Below are positions 23,580 through 32,837 of a DNA stretch of 39,848 bases, piece after piece. Source of the DNA: Candidatus Krumholzibacteriota bacterium (lineage in GTDB: Bacteria; Krumholzibacteriota; Krumholzibacteriia; Krumholzibacteriales; Krumholzibacteriaceae); assembly GCA_030667985.1 (NCBI GenBank), contig DAOUUU010000007.1, forward strand, positions 1 to 39,848, read 5' to 3'. The translations under genes were made by a program, and so were the position numbers. The notes beneath the pieces are model-generated. The model did not search any database and was not told the origin of the DNA. It saw nothing but the letters and a program-made list of their open reading frames with translations. Position 1 is the first letter of the stretch; each line of letters opens with the position of its first letter.

Positions 23580-25694
23580 ATGAAGAGTGCGCGAAGTGTG
23601 AGTCTTTTTCTCTGTACGCTTTCTCTGCTGCTGGCGATCGGCCTCGAAGCCCGAGCCCCCGGCTCCGCCGAGATCGCAATTCCCTTCGATTTCCCACCCG
23701 GAATCATTCTGACGAGTCCAGTAGGGATGGATACTTTCTACGTCGATCCGGAGATGACCGGTATTCCGCTCGAGATCCTCGTAACCGATATGCTCGGGTC
23801 ACCCGTCACAAACGACATGGGAGACCCGATAGATATCCCGGTCGACTTCCTGCTCACCAAGCTTCCGGACGGAGCGACTGGGGCCGGGTTCCAACCGGAA
23901 GGCCTCGACTCGATCCGGATCTTAAGCGACATCTCCGGTATAGCCCAGGTCAACTTCGATGTGGGCGACCTCCCCGGTGTCTACCGGGTGGAAGCAAAGA
24001 GCCCCTACAGCGACCTGAACTGGAGCTTCACCTTTGTAACGGGCGGCTTTACGACACACATCACCGTGATCCCGGCCGTGCCATCGGCACCGGTTGATAC
24101 GCTCGGCGGGATCCTGGTTGACATATTTCCCGTCGACCGCGACTTGACGCCGATCCTCGACGCGGAGCTCGTCGTCACACTGCGGCAGGGACCCGACTAC
24201 AAGAAGAGCTATCCGGTCACAAATATGGGCGGCGGTCTGTACCAGGCCCTCGTGCCTTCGGCGATCGCGGATCTGGCGACCATTATCGCGACCGACACCT
24301 CTTCCTGCGCCGAGGGCTGGGCGGATGTGGAGTATCTCAAGGACATAGGCGACAGCCTCTACTTCGATCCGTCCGATGTGCAATTCATGGCTTACAGCAT
24401 CGGTGAGGATCAGTACTATATCGTAGGCACCTATCTCTACGACCGTTTCGGAAACAAGTTCTTCGAGGAGGAGACGAACTACACGGGCGCCGTGTTAGGG
24501 GATCCGCCGATCGCATTGGTCGATTCGACCTGGATCGAGAACGACTACTTCATGAACAGGGTGAGGGCGATCGACGTCGGGAGTTGCGAGCTCCAGGTGG
24601 ACGAGTGGAACTTCGGCGTCACCGACGTCGTTCCGCTCGATTTCTACGCAGTCGCGCTGCTCGATCCGGAAGGCACGACGGTTGTAGAAGACTCTATCAC
24701 AGTGCCTCTTGTTATCTACATGACCGACCCTATGGACACACTCGGATTCTACGATCTCGAGATCAGCTACAATTCCGACGCGCTCGAGCTGGTCGATGTC
24801 CTTGACGGCGATCCGTTCGACGGCTTCGCCGCCCCCATGGTAGTAGATGTAAACGACTCGACTGTTTCCCTCTCTCAAACCTACTCCGGGATCGGCGGAG
24901 GGGAAACGTCGAAGATGGTCCATATCGCCGACCTTACCTTCTACGCCCAGAACCCCGGGGATATGAGGATCGACTCGCCGATCGTCTACGCAATAGGAAC
25001 GACAAGCGGGAAGACGGTTGCTGCTGCGCCGGTCAAGCCGACGAAGAAGAAGGTCAAAGCGAAAAAGATCCTGAACCTCAAGATCTTCGCCGAGAAGGGA
25101 TCCGGCATGACGAAGGAGTCGGTCAAGAAGGACATCGCCCACGCCCAGGCCGTCTTCGACAAGAACTACGCGGCCTGCTGCGCCATAACGATCAAGTGGG
25201 ACGGCAAGATCGACACATTCAAGACGAGCGATTACGACAAGGACAACGACAAGAAGCTCAAGGACTACACCGACAGCAAGCTCACCGACGAGGAGAAAGC
25301 ACTGATAAACAAAACCAAGTCGAGGCGCTCGTCGAGCTCTGCCAATGTCTACTACATGAAGAACAACTGCACGCCAACGGGCAAGTCACACACAATCGGC
25401 GAAGCGATAACAAGCGACAATTTCGGTTCGGGTAATGCCTCGGTCGTCTCGGGGAGTTCCCTCAGAACGTACGGATCGAGGGAAAAGAAAAACGGCGATA
25501 CGATGAATAAGGGCCTCGCCCACGAGCTTGCCCATCTCCTCGGCGAGCTGGCCGACCTGGCGGGACCCGGCTCGGCCAACCTGATGGAGTACAACAGCAC
25601 CGGAAAGAACGACTCCGGAGTCAAGCTGACGAAGGAGCAGTGCAAGAAGATCATGGACAAGGGAACGAGCAAGGGCTTACTGAAGGACAGCTGA
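23580..25694 (+). CDS. Secreted multidomain protein with cohesin-like domain and HExxH metallopeptidase domain
   Basis: A 704-residue protein with a signal peptide (about 1-24), N-terminal beta-rich Ig-like modules (about 25-360), a cohesin-like domain (about 365-475; 'VPLVIYMTDPMDTLGFYDLE', 'VHIADLTFYA') and a C-terminal catalytic part. The latter has His648-Glu-Leu-Ala-His652-x2-Gly655-x3-Asp659, a metzincin-style zinc motif with Asp as third ligand, and a downstream Met669 ('NLMEY') as a possible Met-turn. A basic KK-rich linker separates cohesin and protease parts. The ATG at 23580 has GGAGG upstream and gives the signal peptide; a frame opening at 23538 does not. No C-terminal sorting domain is seen. 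Substrate unknown. Confidence 0.75.
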   Translation: MKSARSVSLFLCTLSLLLAIGLEARAPGSAEIAIPFDFPPGIILTSPVGMDTFYVDPEMTGIPLEILVTDMLGSPVTNDMGDPIDIPVDFLLTKLPDGATGAGFQPEGLDSIRILSDISGIAQVNFDVGDLPGVYRVEAKSPYSDLNWSFTFVTGGFTTHITVIPAVPSAPVDTLGGILVDIFPVDRDLTPILDAELVVTLRQGPDYKKSYPVTNMGGGLYQALVPSAIADLATIIATDTSSCAEGWADVEYLKDIGDSLYFDPSDVQFMAYSIGEDQYYIVGTYLYDRFGNKFFEEETNYTGAVLGDPPIALVDSTWIENDYFMNRVRAIDVGSCELQVDEWNFGVTDVVPLDFYAVALLDPEGTTVVEDSITVPLVIYMTDPMDTLGFYDLEISYNSDALELVDVLDGDPFDGFAAPMVVDVNDSTVSLSQTYSGIGGGETSKMVHIADLTFYAQNPGDMRIDSPIVYAIGTTSGKTVAAAPVKPTKKKVKAKKILNLKIFAEKGSGMTKESVKKDIAHAQAVFDKNYAACCAITIKWDGKIDTFKTSDYDKDNDKKLKDYTDSKLTDEEKALINKTKSRRSSSSANVYYMKNNCTPTGKSHTIGEAITSDNFGSGNASVVSGSSLRTYGSREKKNGDTMNKGLAHELAHLLGELADLAGPGSANLMEYNSTGKNDSGVKLTKEQCKKIMDKGTSKGLLKDS

Positions 25695-25783
25695 CAGATT
25701 CCACCACTCGAACCCGATGGCTTTGGCCATGGAAATGCTCTAAACATATGATAGATGAACGATTCGAAGAGAGGATACGGATC

Positions 25784-26470
25784 ATGCTCAAGAAAGTGAA
25801 AATACACATCGTTTTGATCCTGCTTCTGACCTGCGCTCTCGGCGCGCGTGCGCAGGAGCCGGTCTACCCCGGATCGACCGGGAACATACTCGATCTTTTG
25901 ATCAACAACTCGAGCGATCTGCTCTACTTCAAGGGGGGCAACGCCGAGGTGTTAGGCTGGTCCGGGATCATCATCGATGTATCGCCAATCATGCAACCTG
26001 TTACTCCGCCGGACCTCCCTCCCCTCACTTCGGGAAACGTGACCTTCACATTCGATGTGAATGTACATTCGGAACCGGGAGAGCTCGGCTACATAGACAT
26101 ACTCTTTACGACCATGACAGGGGACTCGGCGATCGTCGAGGCGGAACTCGTGGCGGACGCGCAGACAGGAACTACGGGCCGGATCACGCCGCGTCTCGCT
26201 CTGCTCTACCAGAACTACCCGAACCCGTTCAATCCGAGCACGTCGATCGAGTTCTACCTTCCCAAGAGGGAACGGGCGAGCCTCAAGATCTACGACGTCT
26301 CGGGCAGACTCGTCCGGACGATCATAGACGAATCGCTCGACCAGGGTGAACACCGGTACAAATGGGATGGAGCGAACAATGAGGGAAGACGCGTCTCTTC
26401 TGGAGTCTATTTCTACATGCTTAGGAGCGAATCGATCGAGCTGTCTAGAAAGGCTGTTCTGCTCAGATAG
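25784..26470 (+). CDS. Secreted protein with Por/T9SS-type C-terminal sorting domain
   Basis: A 228-residue protein with a signal peptide (about 1-22), a cohesin- or beta-sandwich-like middle (about 25-140) and a C-terminal domain from about residue 144: 'NYPNPFNPSTSIEFYLP', 'IYDVSGRLVRTI', 'GVYFYMLRSE', ending with a basic 'KAVLLR'. This is the FlgD-like/Por sorting domain that directs proteins to type IX secretion in FCB bacteria. AGAGG precedes the ATG at 25784, which gives the signal peptide; an in-frame earlier opening does not. It follows the metallopeptidase by 89 bases and may be its partner. The passenger function is unknown. Confidence 0.8.
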   Translation: MLKKVKIHIVLILLLTCALGARAQEPVYPGSTGNILDLLINNSSDLLYFKGGNAEVLGWSGIIIDVSPIMQPVTPPDLPPLTSGNVTFTFDVNVHSEPGELGYIDILFTTMTGDSAIVEAELVADAQTGTTGRITPRLALLYQNYPNPFNPSTSIEFYLPKRERASLKIYDVSGRLVRTIIDESLDQGEHRYKWDGANNEGRRVSSGVYFYMLRSESIELSRKAVLLR

Positions 26471-26491
26471 CCTTGTGCTAGAGTCCATTCT

Positions 26492-27247
26492 ATGTTCACC
26501 AAAGCGATCGTAAGGCGGCCTGGGCCCAATCTCGGTGATGGGATAACCACATCTTCCCTCGGCCTGCCCGACTACGAAAAGGCCCTCGAACAGCACGGCG
26601 CCTACTGCAACGCCCTCGAAAGCTACGGCCTCGAGCTCATCAAACTCGAATCAGATCCAGACTTTCCCGATTGCCACTTTGTCGAGGATACGGCGGTCGT
26701 AACGGACAAGGTCGCCGTCATATCGCGTCCCGGCGACCAGCGGCGGAGGGGCGAGGAGGCGGAGATCGCAGGGCTTTTAGCCGAATACAGGCCCTTAGAG
26801 CATATCGAGAGCCCCGGGACACTCGACGGCGGCGACGTTCTCGAGGTGGATGGCCGGGTATTCGTCGGGCTGGGCGGGAGGACGAATAAGAACGGCGCAC
26901 GGCAGCTCAAGGCGATACTCGAACCTCACGGGTTCGAGGTTGTTACAGTGCCCGTCGGCCCGATGCTGCATCTTAAATCGGGCGTGAACTACGCGGGAGG
27001 CGCGCTCGCGGTAACGGGTGAAATGGCCTCGAGCAAAGTGTTCGCTGAATATAAAAAGGTGAACATCCCCCCTGAGGAGAGCTATGCGGCAAACTGCCTG
27101 TTCGTGAACGGTCGCCTGATCATAGCGATGGGATTCCCGAAGGCCAGGCGGCTGCTTGGCGGTCTCGGTCACGAGACCATCGAACTCGATATGAGCGAGT
27201 TTATGAAGATGGACGGCGGGCTGACCTGTCTCTCGATCCGCTTCTGA
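26492..27247 (+). CDS. Dimethylarginine dimethylaminohydrolase / arginine-deiminase superfamily hydrolase
   Basis: A 251-residue guanidino-modifying enzyme. It has the family signatures 'CHFVEDTAV', 'GTLDGGDVL', 'HLKSGVNYAGG' and the C-terminal catalytic Cys in 'DGGLTCLSIRF', with the catalytic His in 'LHLKS'. DDAH converts methylated arginine to citrulline and a methylamine; close relatives act on agmatine or other guanidines, so the exact substrate is open. No ribosome site is obvious before the ATG at 26492, 21 bases after the preceding stop. It faces the OPT transporter gene with 19 bases between. Confidence 0.85.
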   Translation: MFTKAIVRRPGPNLGDGITTSSLGLPDYEKALEQHGAYCNALESYGLELIKLESDPDFPDCHFVEDTAVVTDKVAVISRPGDQRRRGEEAEIAGLLAEYRPLEHIESPGTLDGGDVLEVDGRVFVGLGGRTNKNGARQLKAILEPHGFEVVTVPVGPMLHLKSGVNYAGGALAVTGEMASSKVFAEYKKVNIPPEESYAANCLFVNGRLIIAMGFPKARRLLGGLGHETIELDMSEFMKMDGGLTCLSIRF

Positions 27248-27266
27248 CCCAGTTCTTCCTCCCCCC

Positions 27267-29240
27267 CTAGGTCCTTCCTCCACCCCGCTTTGCGTACTGA
27301 TACATAAAGACCGACAGGATCACCAGCATGGCTATAGCCACGATCTCGCCGGCCGATTGAAAGCTATCGCCCGGGTATCTCACCGCGAGGAACCTGTCCC
27401 ATTTGGCGGCGGCGAAGACAGCCGCCACGACACCCGCGATCGAACCGCCCGCGATGTATCCGCTCGCTACCAGTATCCCCCGCTCCCTGTTCTCCTTCGC
27501 CACTTCCTTCTTCCTGTGGCTCTTGCCAACGAGGTATGAGATGAATCCGCCCAGGAGGACCGCCGTGTTAAGCTGGATCGGCAGATACATACCGAGAGCG
27601 AAGGCGAGGGCCGGTATGCCGCTCATCGCGAGAATCACCGAGATGATGACTCCGAAGGAGAAGAGTATCCACTGAACACCCGCCCCCTCCCCCATGAGAC
27701 CGACGATGATCTCCTTCATCGCCGACGCCTGCGGCGCGGGCATCTCCATCGATCCGAACGTGTAAGTCTTGGCGAGCAGTATCATAGCGAAACCGCAACA
27801 GGCGGCCGATACGAGTATGCCGAGAAACTTGTATACCTGTTGGTTCCGGGGCGTAGCTCCGATCCAGTAGCCTATCTTGAGATCGGTCGCGAAGGCGCCG
27901 GCGACTGCGAGAGATGTGCAGACGACACCACCGACGATGAGAGCGATGAACATCCCGGGTTTGCCGGAAAGTCCCACCCGTGTCAGAATCACGCTTGTTA
28001 TGATCAGTGTGACGAGCGTCATGCCCGATACCGGATTCGTGCCGATCAGACCGATCGCCCTTGCCGCTACCATGGTGAAGAGGAACGATATGGCCATCGC
28101 AATCAGCACACTGACCGTGCTCACCGCCGAACTTCCCAGATCCATCCGGAAGAATATCCAGAGACATACGGCGATCGCCCCGATTCCGAGCAGGACATCA
28201 CGCATGCCCAGATTATGCTCCGTCCTCAACTCCTCGTGATCCTCGCGCGCCGAAGCGATCCCCTTGATGCCGAGCATGAACGACTTGCCGATCGAAGGCA
28301 GGCTCCGAAGGATGCCCATGAGCCCTGCACCGGCGATGCCCCCTATGCCGATCAACCTGACATAATTAACGAATATATCGTCGACGCCCATCTCCGCTAT
28401 TGGCACCGTCCCGGGCGGAATGATCCCGCTCAGGTGCTGACCGAGATAGCTGACGAACGGGATAAAGACGAGGAAAGAGAGAAAGCTTCCCGCCGCGATG
28501 ATCGATGCGTATTTGATGCCGACTATGTATCCGAGCCCGACTATCGCGGCGAGCCCGTCGATCCTGATCGCCATCGTGAAACGTTCCTCGAGCCAACGGC
28601 CCACTCCGACGGCATGGAAGGTAACGACCTCCTTCCAGAACCCGAACGTGAGTATGCAGAAATCATAGACGAACCCGACGATGGCGCTCCAGACGAGTAT
28701 CTTCGCCTGCTGTCCGCCACTCTCACCCGATATCAGGATCTCCGTCGTCGCCATAGCTTCTGGAAACGGGAGTTTTCCGTGCTCGTTCACCATGAGATAG
28801 TGCCGCAGCGGGATGAGAAATAGCACTCCGAGGCAACCGCCGAGAAAAGCGGTCAGGAATATATGCCAGAAAGAGACCTCGATACCCAGCATGTAGAGAG
28901 CCGGAATCGTGAAGACGGCGCCCGCGACGACCGCGCTAGACGCCGCGCCGATCGACTGGATGATCACATTCTCCAGGATCGAGCTGCGTCGCGAGAATAC
29001 ACCGGCGAGCCCGATGGCGAGGATCGCTATCGGTATCGCCGCCTCCATCCCCTGGCCGGTCTTGAGAGCGAGGTATGCGCTCGCGAGAGAAAAAATGACG
29101 GCCATGACAAGCCCGATGGCCACAGAACGTACCGTAATCTCGAACAGGGACTCTTGCGCAGGAACGATAGGCCGGTAGCTTTCCCCCGCCCCGAGTTCCC
29201 GGTATGCTTCCGGCGGTAACTTTGTCGGGACATCTGCCAT
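27267..29240 (-). CDS. OPT-family oligopeptide transporter
   Basis: A 657-residue inner-membrane protein with about 14-16 hydrophobic segments and OPT family features: 'SLASAYLALKTGQGMEAAIP' near the start, 'LPFPEAMATTEILISGE', 'RHYLMVNEHGKLPFPE' and 'GMYLPIQLNTAVLLGG' near the end. Bacterial OPT members import di- to oligopeptides or related compounds. The ATG at 29240 has GGAG eight bases upstream; an upstream in-frame opening of 27 codons adds only a polar tail with no ribosome site. The divergent S9 peptidase gene suggests peptide uptake and breakdown. Confidence 0.9.
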   Translation of the reverse strand: MADVPTKLPPEAYRELGAGESYRPIVPAQESLFEITVRSVAIGLVMAVIFSLASAYLALKTGQGMEAAIPIAILAIGLAGVFSRRSSILENVIIQSIGAASSAVVAGAVFTIPALYMLGIEVSFWHIFLTAFLGGCLGVLFLIPLRHYLMVNEHGKLPFPEAMATTEILISGESGGQQAKILVWSAIVGFVYDFCILTFGFWKEVVTFHAVGVGRWLEERFTMAIRIDGLAAIVGLGYIVGIKYASIIAAGSFLSFLVFIPFVSYLGQHLSGIIPPGTVPIAEMGVDDIFVNYVRLIGIGGIAGAGLMGILRSLPSIGKSFMLGIKGIASAREDHEELRTEHNLGMRDVLLGIGAIAVCLWIFFRMDLGSSAVSTVSVLIAMAISFLFTMVAARAIGLIGTNPVSGMTLVTLIITSVILTRVGLSGKPGMFIALIVGGVVCTSLAVAGAFATDLKIGYWIGATPRNQQVYKFLGILVSAACCGFAMILLAKTYTFGSMEMPAPQASAMKEIIVGLMGEGAGVQWILFSFGVIISVILAMSGIPALAFALGMYLPIQLNTAVLLGGFISYLVGKSHRKKEVAKENRERGILVASGYIAGGSIAGVVAAVFAAAKWDRFLAVRYPGDSFQSAGEIVAIAMLVILSVFMYQYAKRGGGRT

Positions 29241-29371
29241 TTCGATCTCCTCTCGGATACTATTTCCTTCTGTACCGCTCGTATTGCCGCCTACCATATC
29301 ATCGCAACCTGCTCCGGTCAAAAAGATTCGTCGTATCCGCGGAGCGGCGTCCGGCTCCTTAGTATATTTGG

Positions 29372-29400
29372 TTTACACCTGCAACATATTAAAGCATTAT
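29372..29400 (+). promoter_or_regulatory. Candidate promoter of the S9 peptidase operon
   Basis: TTTACA (29372-29377), a 17-base spacer and CATTAT (29395-29400): five and four of six consensus matches. It lies 62 bases upstream of the S9 peptidase ATG in the divergent OPT/S9 intergenic region. Confidence 0.45.
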
Positions 29401-29461
29401 CAGTACTTAAGAATAACCCCGTACCCCCTCGCAACCCTAGCCAAACGCCAAGGAGGGACAG

Positions 29462-31558
29462 ATGGCACGATCCAGACCGTATGCCTCATTATCTGCAGTT
29501 ATTCTCTTCACCATTTCACTCTTGGTCGCAGTTCAGACAACACCGGCAATGGCGGAACTCTTCTCGCCAGAGGACGCTCATAGTGTCAAGCGCATCTACA
29601 GCGCAGTGATGAGCCCGACCGGGGAATGGATAGCCTACACCGTTTCGATCCAGAGGGAACCGGACGATGAAGCGGGCGGAGCCTACTCGGAGCTCCACGT
29701 CGTCTCGCCGAAAACGGGCGAGATACGCCCCTTCATCACGGGCGAAGTGAACGTGAGCTCGCTGCGGTGGAGCCCGGACGGCTCGAGGATCGCGTTTCTC
29801 ACCAGCCGCGGAAAGAAGGCAAAGAGACAGGTATGGATAATCCCGGTCGGCGGCGGCGAAGCGATACAGGTCACGAGCTCCAAGACTGGTATCTCCACAT
29901 TCCGCTGGCATCCGCACGGAGACAGGATCGCGTATATTGCGACCTGCCCCGAAACGGCCCAGGAAAAGGATCTGAAGGAGAAGGGATACCGTTTCATCTT
30001 CTTCGAGGAAAACCTCAAGCACCGGAACATCTACATGATAGGCGTCGATGAGAACGGCGGCGTGGGAGATCCGGAACGCCTTACAGAGGGCATCACCGTC
30101 TGGAGCCTGGAATTCAGCCCATGCGGAAAACGGATCGCCCTGGCAGCATCATCGAAAAACCTGGTCGATCATAGCTATATGTTCAAGAAAATCCATCTCC
30201 TCGATATCGAATCTAAGAAACTCGTTCAGCTTACAGACAATCCAGGCAAACTTGGGAACTTCGCCTGGAGCCTCGACGGCTCGAAAATCGTCTATGGCGC
30301 GGCGCTGGAACTGAAAGACCATGCCGTGAGCCAGGTCCTTGTGATCGACGCTGCGGGCGGGGAGGCGCGCAATCTGACCGAGCCGGGCTTTATGGGACAT
30401 GTCGAATGGGTAGGGTGGAAAAACAGGAAGACGATCGTTTATAAAGCAGGCGAAGGAGCCTGGTCGACACTTAGCATCGTCAAGGCCTCCGGGGGCGACA
30501 GGAAGATCATACTCGATGCGAAGGAGACTGGATTTGTCTTCCGTACGCCGAGCTATACGAAGGATTTCAAGCACTTCGCCCTAGTCGGGAGCTCGCCGGA
30601 GATACCGAGCGACATCTTCTACTGGCGATACGGGTCGAAAGAGCCGAAACGGCTCACAACGATAAATCCATGGGTCGCCGAACGCGAGCTCGGCAAGCAG
30701 GAGGTCGTCCGTTACCAGGCGCGCGACGGGCTGGAGATCGAGGGAATCCTCGTCTACCCGGTCGGTTACACGGAGGAAACAAGCTACCCGCTTATCATCT
30801 CGGTCCACGGGGGCCCTGAATCGCACCGTTCGAATGTCTGGCTCACCAGTTATTTCAATCCCGCACAGGTACTGGCCGGCATGGGCTATGTGGTATTCTA
30901 CCCGAACTACCGCGCCAGCACCGGCTACGGCATCGAGTTCGCGCTCCAGGGATACGAGGACCCGGCGGGCAAGGAGTTCGACGACCTCGCCGACGCCATA
31001 GACTTTCTCGTCGAGAAGGGGATCGCGGATCCGGAGCGGGTCGGCCTGGGCGGCGGCTCCTACGGCGGTTTCGCCGCCGCATGGTTCGCGTCCTACTACA
31101 CGAAGAAGGTTAAGGCGGTCTGCATGTTCGTCGGTATAAGCAATCTTATAAGCAAGCGGGGGACTACCGACATACCATGGGAGGAGCTCTACGTCCATTC
31201 CGGGACCAAGCTCGAGAAGACCTGGAAGCGGAGCCTCGAGCGGAGCCCCATCTACTGGGCGCACCAGAGTGAGACCGCGGTTCTGATCGTCGGCGGCGCC
31301 GACGATCCGCGTGTCCACCCGTCCCAGAGCCTCGAGTTCTACCGCAGGCTCAAGATGAACGACCATCCCGCGGTCCGATTCGTCCAGTACCCCGGCGAGG
31401 GCCACGGGAACAGGAAACAGCCGGGAAGGATCGATCTCCTTCACCGCCACCTCCAGTGGTACGACTGGTACGTGAAGGACAAGAAGCCCCTGCACGGCCC
31501 GATGCCGCCGATCGACATCAGCGAAAATTACGGGATAGATCTTCCCGATGAGGAATAG
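29462..31558 (+). CDS. Exported S9-family serine peptidase (acylaminoacyl/dipeptidyl-peptidase type)
   Basis: A 698-residue peptidase with a signal peptide (about 1-31), a seven-bladed beta-propeller built from WD40-like PD40 repeats ('LRWSPDGSRIAFLT', 'SLEFSPCGKRIALA'), and a C-terminal alpha/beta hydrolase. The triad is Ser533 (GGGSYGG), Asp615 (GADDPRVH) and His648 (GEGHGN). The family releases blocked or N-terminal di- and tripeptides from oligopeptides. GGAGGG precedes the ATG. It is divergent from the OPT transporter and followed 32 bases later by the Fe-S aldo/keto reductase, so it heads a likely operon of three exported proteins. Confidence 0.92.
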   Translation: MARSRPYASLSAVILFTISLLVAVQTTPAMAELFSPEDAHSVKRIYSAVMSPTGEWIAYTVSIQREPDDEAGGAYSELHVVSPKTGEIRPFITGEVNVSSLRWSPDGSRIAFLTSRGKKAKRQVWIIPVGGGEAIQVTSSKTGISTFRWHPHGDRIAYIATCPETAQEKDLKEKGYRFIFFEENLKHRNIYMIGVDENGGVGDPERLTEGITVWSLEFSPCGKRIALAASSKNLVDHSYMFKKIHLLDIESKKLVQLTDNPGKLGNFAWSLDGSKIVYGAALELKDHAVSQVLVIDAAGGEARNLTEPGFMGHVEWVGWKNRKTIVYKAGEGAWSTLSIVKASGGDRKIILDAKETGFVFRTPSYTKDFKHFALVGSSPEIPSDIFYWRYGSKEPKRLTTINPWVAERELGKQEVVRYQARDGLEIEGILVYPVGYTEETSYPLIISVHGGPESHRSNVWLTSYFNPAQVLAGMGYVVFYPNYRASTGYGIEFALQGYEDPAGKEFDDLADAIDFLVEKGIADPERVGLGGGSYGGFAAAWFASYYTKKVKAVCMFVGISNLISKRGTTDIPWEELYVHSGTKLEKTWKRSLERSPIYWAHQSETAVLIVGGADDPRVHPSQSLEFYRRLKMNDHPAVRFVQYPGEGHGNRKQPGRIDLLHRHLQWYDWYVKDKKPLHGPMPPIDISENYGIDLPDEE

Positions 31559-31590
31559 AACTGAACTCATGGAAAGCGAGGTGACCGGAG

Positions 31591-32820
31591 ATGTCTTCGA
31601 AAGAGAAACTGAACAGAAGGTCCTTTATCGGCCGCAGTGTCGCTTCTGTCGTGGGCGCCGGCCTCGGCCTCTCGGGCGCAGCGAAGGCCCTGGCGGCCGA
31701 GCGGCCCGCCGAGGAGGAAAGCGCCGGTTCAAAGGACAAACCAAGTATCAGGGAGTACCGCGACCTCGGCGGGACGGGATGGAAGGTCAGTGATCTCGCG
31801 TTCGGGAACGGCGGGATGCAGGAGCCGTCCACGCTGGAGTACGCTATCGAGCGCGGCATCAACTATGTCGACACTGCCCGGCAGTACTATGACATGGAAA
31901 AGGTGATCGGACAGATATTCCCCGCCAAGCGCGACAAGCTCTTCGTCACGACAAAGCTCATGCCGGAGCTCGTCACGCCAGAGACGACAGCCGAGCAGGT
32001 GATGGCTGGGATCGAGGAGAGCCTCGAGCGCCTCAACACCGACTATGTCGACTGCTGCCTGATCCACTCGGTCGGCGAGGATCCAAAACTAAGCTCGCCC
32101 GATAAGATCAAAAACACGAAGGTCCACGAGGCATTCGCCAAGGCGAAGAAACAGGGCAAGATCCGTTTCTGGGGTGCCAGCTCTCACGGACCGAGGATGA
32201 TCGAGGACTTCGACTGGCTCGTAGAGAATACCGACATCGACATGATCATGCCGGGAATGAACTTCATGACAAAAGGGCTCGAGCCGGTCCTCGCGAAGGC
32301 GGCCAGGAAAAATGTCGCCGTCGTCGCGATGAAGAGCATGTCGGCCACCAAGAAGATCGACTACAAGCCCTTCATGAAGGAGGGCGGGACGATCAGGCAG
32401 GCGGTCCTGAAGTGGATGCTGGCCCAGCCGAACATCCATACCGTCTCGGTGTCAATGAGGACGATGGAGGAGATCGACGAATTCGTCGCCGCTTCGGGCA
32501 AACCAAAACTCACCCCGGAGGAAAAGAAGGCCCTGAAGGGCTACGGAAAGCTCCTCGATTCCGACTACTGCCGCCCCGGATGCGATGGCTGCATAAACGC
32601 CTGCCCCTACGAAGTGCCGATAGCCGATATTCTCAGGTACAGGCTCTACTTCAACAACTACGGCCGTGAGAAATACGCGATGGGCCTCTACAGGAAGATC
32701 CCCGAATCACGCAGTGCCGCCATGTGCAGCAGCTGCTCGGGATTATGCGAGAGCAACTGCTCGTTCAACCTGGCGATCAGGTCGAAGCTTCTTCGCGCCC
32801 ATGACGAGCTCACCGTGTAA
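31591..32820 (+). CDS. Tat-exported aldo/keto reductase with C-terminal Fe-S motifs
   Basis: A 409-residue protein. Residues 8-35 are a Tat signal ('NRRSFIGRSVASVVGAGLG'). The middle is an aldo/keto reductase TIM-barrel ('YVDTARQYYDMEKVIGQIF', 'LFVTTKLMPELVTP', 'YVDCCLIHS'). The C-terminus has ferredoxin-like clusters 'CRPGCDGCINACPYEV' and 'MCSSCSGLCESNC', as in the Fe-S AKR group. Such proteins are predicted oxidoreductases of unknown substrate; Tat export implies a folded, cofactor-loaded enzyme outside the cytoplasm. It is cotranscribed with the S9 peptidase (32-base gap) and a LolA-like protein (17-base gap). Confidence 0.9.
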   Translation: MSSKEKLNRRSFIGRSVASVVGAGLGLSGAAKALAAERPAEEESAGSKDKPSIREYRDLGGTGWKVSDLAFGNGGMQEPSTLEYAIERGINYVDTARQYYDMEKVIGQIFPAKRDKLFVTTKLMPELVTPETTAEQVMAGIEESLERLNTDYVDCCLIHSVGEDPKLSSPDKIKNTKVHEAFAKAKKQGKIRFWGASSHGPRMIEDFDWLVENTDIDMIMPGMNFMTKGLEPVLAKAARKNVAVVAMKSMSATKKIDYKPFMKEGGTIRQAVLKWMLAQPNIHTVSVSMRTMEEIDEFVAASGKPKLTPEEKKALKGYGKLLDSDYCRPGCDGCINACPYEVPIADILRYRLYFNNYGREKYAMGLYRKIPESRSAAMCSSCSGLCESNCSFNLAIRSKLLRAHDELTV

Positions 32821-32837
32821 AGGAACAGGAGATCGAT

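Noticed and set aside
27840-28823. 327-codon plus-strand frame
   Set aside because: Highly charged shadow of the OPT transporter.
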